A DNA stretch of 42,803 nucleotides from a virus. Position 1 is the first letter of the stretch; the number at the start of each line of letters is the position of its first letter. The notes beneath the pieces were generated by a model. It was not told the origin of the DNA, made no database searches, and worked only from the letters and a program-made list of their open reading frames with translations. The stretch covers positions 1 to 42,803 of the IMG/VR virus record IMGVR_UViG_3300028557_002630, one strand, 5' to 3'. Below, piece after piece: positions 38,121 to 42,803 of this stretch. A program made the translations under genes and the position numbers.

Positions 38121-38327
38121 ATGAAGTCTGTGGCCAAAATACTAACAGAGAATCAGAAAAAACTGAACGATGCTTCATATATTGGTTATGATGATGAAAA
38201 TGATACGGTGCTAATAGTATGTCCACACGAATCAATTGAAATTTTTCAAAAAATGTTCGAAAAACACGGAAATCAAAGCATATATTATGAAGAAACTGAA
38301 ACAGGTGCTGTAATGGTTTATATTTGA
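38121..38327 (+). CDS. Small hypothetical protein
   Basis: 68 residues: SVAKILTENQKKLNDASYIG, DTVLIVCPHESIEIFQKMFE and ETGAVMVYI suggest an alpha-beta fold. Not recognised. Monocistronic on the plus strand between divergent and convergent minus genes; stop abuts the stop of 38328-38510. Confidence 0.58.
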   Translation: MKSVAKILTENQKKLNDASYIGYDDENDTVLIVCPHESIEIFQKMFEKHGNQSIYYEETETGAVMVYI

Positions 38328-38510
38328 TTATGTGTCCAAATCTTCCAAAAATTTCTCTTCAAGCGTAAAAGTTTCCTGTAAAATTTGTTTTTCTTCTTTA
38401 TTCAAAAAAAGCCGTCCCACATTGTTTCCTTGAATATATAAATCAGCATGAACTCCCCCATTGGGAAGTATTGTTATAATATCCAGAGAAACTAAAGAAT
38501 TTTTCATCAT
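38328..38510 (-). CDS. Small hypothetical protein
   Basis: 60 residues (possible second Met start): LVSLDIITILPNGGVHADLY, VGRLFLNKEEKQILQETF, acidic end. Beta strands followed by a helix; unrecognised. It lies 46 nt downstream of no gene on its strand and has no clear SD or promoter, so it is the weaker of the pair at this locus. Confidence 0.5.
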   Translation of the reverse strand: MMKNSLVSLDIITILPNGGVHADLYIQGNNVGRLFLNKEEKQILQETFTLEEKFLEDLDT

Positions 38511-38556
38511 CTATTGATCTGTTATCAATTCAAGAATTACACAATTTAATTGTATT

Positions 38557-40290
38557 TTAGCTTTCAAATCGTTTCATAGTAAAACACGCATCTATCAAAA
38601 GCATGTTTGACAAACCAACGTTGGTTGTTACTAGTGCCCCTGACAAATGTTCTGCTGCAGTTGTGTCAAGCTGACCCCGTGCAACAGTCATCGTGGAGGT
38701 GGATCCACCTGAGCTTACATACATAATTTCATCATCCACTTTAACATGGAAATCATTCCCACTAAAATTAGTATTAGCAGAAGTCAAGGACAAACTTGTT
38801 GTAATATTGTTTACGCTTAGGGAAAGATTTGCAGTGAGGAAAACAGGAAGCGTACTGCTCACTATCCGAGCCGCTCCGCCATTATATGTGAATTTTCCGT
38901 TTGAATTGCCAACCCCTACTCCGTTACTTGTTCTGCTATAGTTGCCAGATAGTGGTTTTGCTCCAATACTCAGGGAGGACGCGTGACTATTTCCCGATGT
39001 GTCTTCAAATCCAAAACTAGGAGGAGTGCTAAATAGAACACCCGTTGTACCAATGTTTGATGGATTTAAAGTTCTGCTTTTTATTATACAGGCAATATCG
39101 GTAGTAAGACAGGCACCTCCTCCTGTAAGCTCGTTAATGTTGGCGGGAATATTTACTGCACTTGTCCACGCAACTGTGGATGCTAAATTTATACCTCTTG
39201 CGTACAAATTAAATGTACCATTGCCTGATAGAGTAGATACATTATTGTAGACATTTTCGTACTTGCCACTGTTGGTGTTGAGTGTGGTATAAGTTGATTC
39301 ATACTTGCCACTATTGGTATTCAACGAGGTGTAGGTGCTGTTCCATTGATCGCTATTCCCTTCGATTGTACTGATGGTTCCAACCACAGTTAAAGCATTA
39401 GCTATGCTATCTGTGCCAATACCCATAGCACCAGATAAGAAAAAACCATTTGTTGGTCGTATTGCAAATTGATCTGTTCTAGTGGATTTGAATTGTGCAG
39501 ACACGCCATTTTGATTTGTACCTTGCCATACCCAAGATCTACTGTGATCTGCTAATGCCAATCTACCACTTGCATAGCTGGTCACTTTAGTTGCCGAAGT
39601 GAATTGACCAGTGGCAGTGCTTCTCGTGCCAGATGCCAATGTGTCACCTCCACCTGCATAACTGGATTCTCCAGAAGCTATATTGTTTTCCCCTTGTGCA
39701 TGACTGTAATTATTTGAAGCTAGATTGCCAGCACCTTGTGCATGACTTGCATAACCTGCAGCCGTATTGTTGATGCCTTCTGCGTAGCTATAATTACCAA
39801 AAGCTGTTGTGTTGTATCCTGTGGCAAAACTATAAAGACCTGTGGCCGATCCTGCTCCAAAAGAAGTTCTGCTATTATTACCCGAGAGGGTATCGGATGT
39901 AATCAGCAATCTTGAAACGGCATTTGTTTCAAGTGATAGATTATAAGCATCGTTGGTACCAATAGAAATGTCGGATCCTTTGGTATTGCCCCCATCCAAA
40001 ATATAATTTGCACTGTTGGTGTTGAGTGTGGTATAAGTTGATTCATACTTGCCACTGTTGGAATTTACAGTGCTATATGTGCTGTTCCAGTTGGCACTGC
40101 TTTGATTTAAAATTGTGTAAAGATCATTAGCACTATTGCTTTCAATGAAAGTTATAAAATCTGCAACTGTCAGCTTTATTTCTTGTCGAGAACCATCCAA
40201 ATTGGTTGTAAAACCAACCAAATGATCAGAAGCAGAAAGACTGGTTCCGGTTTTGTTTACAAAATCACCAAAATTTACAATTAAACCCAT
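38557..40290 (-). CDS. Tail fibre with YadA-like head repeats
   Basis: 577 residues. N-terminal anchor with LSASDHLVGFTTNLDGSRQE; residues about 65-100 and 308-345 carry WNSTYTxLNTNSGKYEST repeats shared with the left-edge fibre; residues about 148-250 are a run of 14-residue YadA-head-type repeats (e.g. YASHAQGAGNLASNNYSHAQ), the left-handed trimeric beta-roll of adhesins; the C-terminal domain ends with the GQLDTTAAEHLSGALVTT motif found in phage fibres. A trimeric receptor-binding fibre is the likely role. TGTAAATA lies 6 nt before the ATG; no SD. Confidence 0.85.
   Translation of the reverse strand: MGLIVNFGDFVNKTGTSLSASDHLVGFTTNLDGSRQEIKLTVADFITFIESNSANDLYTILNQSSANWNSTYSTVNSNSGKYESTYTTLNTNSANYILDGGNTKGSDISIGTNDAYNLSLETNAVSRLLITSDTLSGNNSRTSFGAGSATGLYSFATGYNTTAFGNYSYAEGINNTAAGYASHAQGAGNLASNNYSHAQGENNIASGESSYAGGGDTLASGTRSTATGQFTSATKVTSYASGRLALADHSRSWVWQGTNQNGVSAQFKSTRTDQFAIRPTNGFFLSGAMGIGTDSIANALTVVGTISTIEGNSDQWNSTYTSLNTNSGKYESTYTTLNTNSGKYENVYNNVSTLSGNGTFNLYARGINLASTVAWTSAVNIPANINELTGGGACLTTDIACIIKSRTLNPSNIGTTGVLFSTPPSFGFEDTSGNSHASSLSIGAKPLSGNYSRTSNGVGVGNSNGKFTYNGGAARIVSSTLPVFLTANLSLSVNNITTSLSLTSANTNFSGNDFHVKVDDEIMYVSSGGSTSTMTVARGQLDTTAAEHLSGALVTTNVGLSNMLLIDACFTMKRFES
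39245..39385 (-). repeat. Fibre DNA repeat shared with 1-115 and 40008-40100
   Basis: The plus-strand string CTTGCCACTGTTGGTGTTGA and its flanks recur at 1-60, 39256-39320 and 40010-40055 with few changes; the 1-115 copy also shares the adjoining GGTTCC boundary. They encode the NTNSGKYESTYTTL modules in two fibre genes and could support recombination between them. Confidence 0.75.
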
Positions 40291-40296
40291 TTGTAA

Positions 40297-40304
40297 TATT
40301 TACA
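40297..40304 (-). promoter_or_regulatory. Late-type promoter (TGTAAATA) for the fibre
   Basis: TGTAAATA, TTACAA, ATG 40290; no SD. Confidence 0.48.
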
Positions 40305-40320
40305 AAAAATGAACAAAATA

Positions 40321-41043
40321 TTAAAGACCGAATTTTTTATATAAATCTTTTTCCCGATTTTCCTGTTGTAAAACGTCTTTTTGAATGCCAAGAAGCTCAT
40401 GCATTTTTAGCATTTCTTCGGTATTTAAAACTGTTTGATCTTCTCCATAAGTGCCTCCTTCAGGAGTAATATACATCTTGGCAAGAGCTATGCGTTCCTG
40501 GGGATTGCCATGCAAGTCTATAATAGCTGGCATATCGTCTTTTGGAAAGAAAGCGTGACAACCATCTTTGGTATATCTTGTATAAATCTCTTTAAATATA
40601 TTATCTATTTCTTCCAAATATTTAAAATCTTTTTTTGTATCATCTTCACGCAAAACAATTTTATTCATAGGACTTGTTGTTATTATAAAAATAATATCCA
40701 AATTCTTCATGCTTTCTTTAACTGTTCCTATTGTACGTTCCATCATGATGGCATCGCATCCTTTATTACCTTTGTCATATGCCCACATGCTGTAAACCAG
40801 ATTATCCAAGGGACACCGATCATGAATCACATTGTCTGTTCTTTGATATCCTTCCACCTGTTTTACCAATGCATCCAAGTACTTTAACTGGGACTTTCCA
40901 TTAGTTTTTTGACTATGCGTGTCTTCTTCAATTAAATTCCTATATGTTTTTTCTGAAGTTTTATAGGATGGCCAATTTTTTAAAAAATCATTAACAAATG
41001 TGGTTTTGCCCATTCTTCCAGATCCGCTTACAGCTACTCGCAT
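40321..41043 (-). CDS. P-loop kinase/ATPase (AAA_28-like)
   Basis: 240 residues. Walker A GSGRMGKT (7-14) at the N-terminus, then DNVIHDRCPLDNLVYSMWAY (DR motif of nucleoside/nucleotide kinases) and a LDIIFIITTSP strand. This layout fits phage deoxynucleoside kinase-like or AAA_28 proteins. The C-terminal 60 residues are helical and charged. Start codon is in the right arm of a 22-bp palindrome (41041-41062). Unit-first gene, 38 nt after PhoH; no SD. Confidence 0.8.
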   Translation of the reverse strand: MRVAVSGSGRMGKTTFVNDFLKNWPSYKTSEKTYRNLIEEDTHSQKTNGKSQLKYLDALVKQVEGYQRTDNVIHDRCPLDNLVYSMWAYDKGNKGCDAIMMERTIGTVKESMKNLDIIFIITTSPMNKIVLREDDTKKDFKYLEEIDNIFKEIYTRYTKDGCHAFFPKDDMPAIIDLHGNPQERIALAKMYITPEGGTYGEDQTVLNTEEMLKMHELLGIQKDVLQQENREKDLYKKFGL

Positions 41044-41062
41044 AAGATTATTTTATCTTATG
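41041..41062. promoter_or_regulatory. Perfect palindrome over the kinase start codon
   Basis: CATAAGAT and ATCTTATG, exact 8-bp inverted arms around a 6-nt centre. On the minus strand it contains a TAAAAT -10-like box 6 nt before the ATG, with TTGAAT 15 nt above it. As DNA it could be an operator; as RNA it would hide the start codon. Confidence 0.5.
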
Positions 41063-41081
41063 AATTGGAAATTCAATATGT

Positions 41082-41825
41082 TTATTTTGATTTAATTGAA
41101 GCTATTACTTTTACAATAAACTTCAAAAGCTTGCTTCTTGTAATATCTTCTTCGGTAAAGTGAAAAGCATGTATTCCATTTTTATTGCTTTCTTCTGTAT
41201 CAAAAGCCCTCATAATTTTTTCAAAACCTGATTTTTGAATATCTGATTGAAGACTGTCACCAATAATGAATAATTTACAATTTTTACCAAAACGTGTCAA
41301 AATGGTTACCAATTCACTATGTTCAAGATTTTGAGCTTCGTCCACAATAACCACATTGTTTGTGAATGTGGCTCCTCGAAGAAAATTAACAGGTATGCTT
41401 TTTAGATAATCGCTTTCAAAAAGCATTTCTGTAATTTGTTTCCCAACAAGTTCATCGCATTTTTCAATCAAAGGAATGCTCCATGGTTTGAATTTTTCAT
41501 CCACTTCTCCTGGTAAACTTCCAAGTTTTCTTGTGGCAGATTCTACAATGCTTCTTATATAAACAATTTCATCAATCTTTTTATCCCGTAACATGCTTAG
41601 GGCAACAAAAACTGCCAGATAAGTTTTGCTGGAACCAGCAGGTCCGTCACAAAAAAGTATCTGTGAATCGTCTTCTGTTGCCTTTTCAACAAAAGCTTTA
41701 TGGTGTTCGTTTAAATGAAATTTTTGATCTATTCTAAAATTTAAGAATATATCATTTTTTATTATACCATCTTCATCACGAGCCAATTTAGCAGGCTTTT
41801 TTGCCTGTCTGTTCTTTTTTGACAT
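41082..41825 (-). CDS. phoH: PhoH-like ATPase
   Basis: 247 residues. Walker A DGPAGSSKTYLA (60-71), VYIRSIVESATRKLGSLPGE (PhoH-specific strand and loop), Walker B VVIVDEAQNLE (158-168) and FIIGDSLQSDI (sensor region). PhoH-like genes are common in marine and T4-like phages; the phage role is unsettled (RNA metabolism, phosphate stress). GATAAATA lies 7 nt before the ATG, overlapping the stop region of the upstream small gene. Confidence 0.93.
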   Translation of the reverse strand: MSKKNRQAKKPAKLARDEDGIIKNDIFLNFRIDQKFHLNEHHKAFVEKATEDDSQILFCDGPAGSSKTYLAVFVALSMLRDKKIDEIVYIRSIVESATRKLGSLPGEVDEKFKPWSIPLIEKCDELVGKQITEMLFESDYLKSIPVNFLRGATFTNNVVIVDEAQNLEHSELVTILTRFGKNCKLFIIGDSLQSDIQKSGFEKIMRAFDTEESNKNGIHAFHFTEEDITRSKLLKFIVKVIASIKSK

Positions 41826-41831
41826 CTACTA

Positions 41832-42020
41832 TTATTTATCAATTTTTTGATTTAATTGTAACAATTCTTTTATAGCATCTTCAAAATTAACTGTTTGCAA
41901 TGCAGTTTTGGGTATTTCTGGTTTTGGTGGTTCAAGATTGTGAACAATATTTTGCAATTTATGCATAACATCATTTTCAAACTTTTTTTTATCTAGATCG
42001 TGAATTCGATCTATATGCAT
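41832..42020 (-). CDS. Small hypothetical protein
   Basis: 62 residues, helical ends around a Pro-rich centre (NLEPPKPEIPKT); ends FEDAIKELLQLNQKIDK. ATG 42020 is 3 nt after the upstream stop. No family recognised. Confidence 0.58.
   Translation of the reverse strand: MHIDRIHDLDKKKFENDVMHKLQNIVHNLEPPKPEIPKTALQTVNFEDAIKELLQLNQKIDK
41833..41840 (-). promoter_or_regulatory. Late-type promoter (GATAAATA) before phoH
   Basis: GATAAATA, ATAGTAG, ATG 41825; the octamer is also the last codons and stop of the upstream gene, so chance coding overlap is possible. Confidence 0.35.
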
Positions 42021-42023
42021 GGA

Positions 42024-42356
42024 TTATTTTCCCCAGCTTGTTCCTGCAAAAGGATTGCTGAATCCACTTGTAACAGAATTTCCTACACGTGCAGGACGAG
42101 AACTTTCAGGAGATGCAATATTTTTTGCAAGATCATGATTTTCTAATTTAACTGGATTTTCTTTTCCTGTTTCATTTAAAAGAACTTCATGTCCTGTAAC
42201 TGTTTTATTTTCATTTGTCTGGTAAATGATTTCACTTCCTTCGTTACCAATAACTTTGAATATGCCAAGCTCCAAACCCAATGAGAAAAATTCTTTTAGT
42301 TTATCAACTGTAATTTTTGAGTTTTCTGTAAGAATATCTTTAATCTTTAAAATCAT
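42024..42356 (-). CDS. Hypothetical protein
   Basis: 110 residues: helical N-terminus ILKIKDILTENSKITVDKLK, a small beta region (GIFKVIGNEGSEIIYQT), and a Ser/Gly/Asn-rich disordered end finishing NPFAGTSWGK. The N-terminal ILTENS-type helix recalls the short N-terminal motifs on phage-packaged proteins; unrecognised otherwise. No SD; TTGAAA-N15-TAAAAT ends 5 nt before the ATG. Heads a unit continuing through 41832 and perhaps phoH. Confidence 0.6.
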   Translation of the reverse strand: MILKIKDILTENSKITVDKLKEFFSLGLELGIFKVIGNEGSEIIYQTNENKTVTGHEVLLNETGKENPVKLENHDLAKNIASPESSRPARVGNSVTSGFSNPFAGTSWGK

Positions 42357-42361
42357 ATAGT

Positions 42362-42388
42362 ATTTTATTCAACTATAACTTTTTTCAA
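42362..42388 (-). promoter_or_regulatory. Sigma70-type promoter for 42024-42356
   Basis: TAAAAT (42362-42367), 15-nt spacer, TTGAAA (42383-42388); 5 nt to ATG 42356. Confidence 0.42.
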
Positions 42389-42405
42389 TAGTCCGGTATA
42401 TGTTT

Positions 42406-42499
42406 CTAGATTGTTATAATATTTTAAATATAATATATAAAATTATTATATAATATCTATATTATTATATATTACCTTTAATATTTTATAACAATCTAG
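42406..42499. repeat. AT-rich inverted repeat in a 194-bp intergenic gap
   Basis: CTAGATTGTTATAA (42406-42419) and TTATAACAATCTAG (42486-42499) are exact 14-nt inverted arms around 66 nt of almost pure A/T with further short palindromes. Two more CTAGAT-type palindromes follow (42506-42525). The gap 42357-42550 has no gene. Candidates: replication origin, regulatory cruciform, or Rho-independent-like structure without a GC stem. Confidence 0.65.
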
Positions 42500-42550
42500 T
42501 TTTTTCTAGATAATATCTAGATTATTTAGAATGGGTAAAAAAAAGTCAAT

Positions 42551-42751
42551 TTATTTTTTAAATTCGTAATTCTCGGACAGTAATTTGTTTACAAAATCAT
42601 CAAACTTAATGTTTTCTTTCATGGCTTCTTTAGTGGCTGTAGCATACATGACTTCTTTGGCACGTTTTCCATAACGTTTTTTCATGCCCTTTAATCCTTT
42701 TTTCATACCTTTAACAATCTTTTCACGTTTTGTTTTTTGAGCAGAAGTCAT
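42551..42751 (-). CDS. Conserved small phage protein (RYGKRAKEVMYATATK)
   Basis: 66 residues, very Lys-rich, helical. KRYGKRAKEVMYATATKEAM is a motif widely shared by small proteins of T4-like marine phages (form 'f..RYG.rAk.VMYATATK.A'). Function unknown; basic charge suggests nucleic-acid contact or packaging. ATG 42751 overlaps the stop of an 8-codon upstream frame (ATGA). Confidence 0.75.
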   Translation of the reverse strand: MTSAQKTKREKIVKGMKKGLKGMKKRYGKRAKEVMYATATKEAMKENIKFDDFVNKLLSENYEFKK

Positions 42752-42774
42752 CTTTTTTCATTAATTGTATTCAT
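42748..42774 (-). CDS. Eight-codon leader frame coupled to the VMYATATK gene
   Basis: ATG 42774 reads MNTINEKR and stops in an ATGA overlap with ATG 42751. GGTAAATA stands 5 nt before it (spacer AAACT), the spacing of the other late units. A leaderless mini-cistron that delivers ribosomes to the next gene would explain it; the product may not matter. Confidence 0.4.
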   Translation of the reverse strand: MNTINEKR

Positions 42775-42779
42775 AGTTT

Positions 42780-42787
42780 TATTTACC
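42780..42787 (-). promoter_or_regulatory. Late-type promoter (GGTAAATA) near right edge
   Basis: GGTAAATA, AAACT, ATG 42774. Confidence 0.4.
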
Positions 42788-42803
42788 AATTATGGTTTTA
42801 ATT

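Noticed and set aside
40435-40887. 150-residue plus-strand frame
   Set aside because: Antisense to the Walker-A kinase gene.
1-42803. tRNA, rRNA, CRISPR array, integrase, transposase or att site
   Set aside because: None recognised by eye on either strand; a covariance-model tRNA scan could still find a divergent tRNA.

Overview
The window is part of the genome of a large, AT-rich contractile-tailed bacteriophage of the T4-related kind. Evidence: a T4 gp20-type portal, a gp15-type tail-completion protein, a PhoH-like ATPase, a gp62-like clamp-loader fragment family member, dCMP deaminase, UV endonuclease, several fibre genes, dense packing with many ATGA stop/start overlaps, and the T4 late-promoter octamer TATAAATA or close variants in front of many genes. 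The host cannot be named. Several genes inside operons carry good Shine-Dalgarno (SD) sequences, so the host ribosome uses SD; signal peptides, two lipoproteins and LPS-type sugar genes suggest a Gram-negative host. No tRNA, CRISPR array, integrase or insertion sequence was seen.

Layout. 1-1.8 kb: N-terminal 595 codons of a coiled-coil fibre protein running off the left edge. 1.8-9.3 kb: small accessory genes on both strands (two-gene lipoprotein cassette, secreted nuclease, GP88 protein, deaminase, rmlB plus flavin reductase, UvsE). 9.3-18.1 kb: head/tail morphogenesis (portal, a LCIB-type carbonic-anhydrase-like protein, structural proteins, lipoprotein, gp15) followed by SH3-like, GroES-like and clamp-loader-like genes and a DUF366-like gene. 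18.1-31.7 kb: GMP reductase, then a 12.6-kb co-directional glycan island with nucleotide-sugar enzymes (RmlD, RmlC-like, epimerase, Gmd, DegT aminotransferase, acetyltransferase, WecB) and seven glycosyltransferase-like genes. 31.7-40.3 kb: fibres and other structural genes interspersed with small genes, a PD-(D/E)XK nuclease and dCMP deaminase. 40.3-42.8 kb: P-loop kinase, PhoH and small genes, with an AT-rich inverted repeat.

Two points stand out. First, almost every gene that heads a transcription unit lacks an SD and has either TAAATA (late type) or a TTGAxA/TATAAT-type sigma70 promoter placed so that the predicted transcription start falls on or within about one or two bases of the start codon; genes inside operons use SD or stop/start coupling. 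This predicts leaderless mRNA as the normal way this phage begins its messages. Second, the gene directly downstream of the portal encodes a protein with the zinc-ligand pattern of LCIB/theta-type carbonic anhydrases fused to a phage-structural-type N-terminus.

The sugar genes together could make GDP-perosamine (Gmd, DegT, acetyltransferase), dTDP-rhamnose-type sugars (RmlB, RmlC-like, RmlD; no RmlA here) and UDP-ManNAc (WecB), for glycosylating the virion or altering the host surface; which one cannot be told from sequence.
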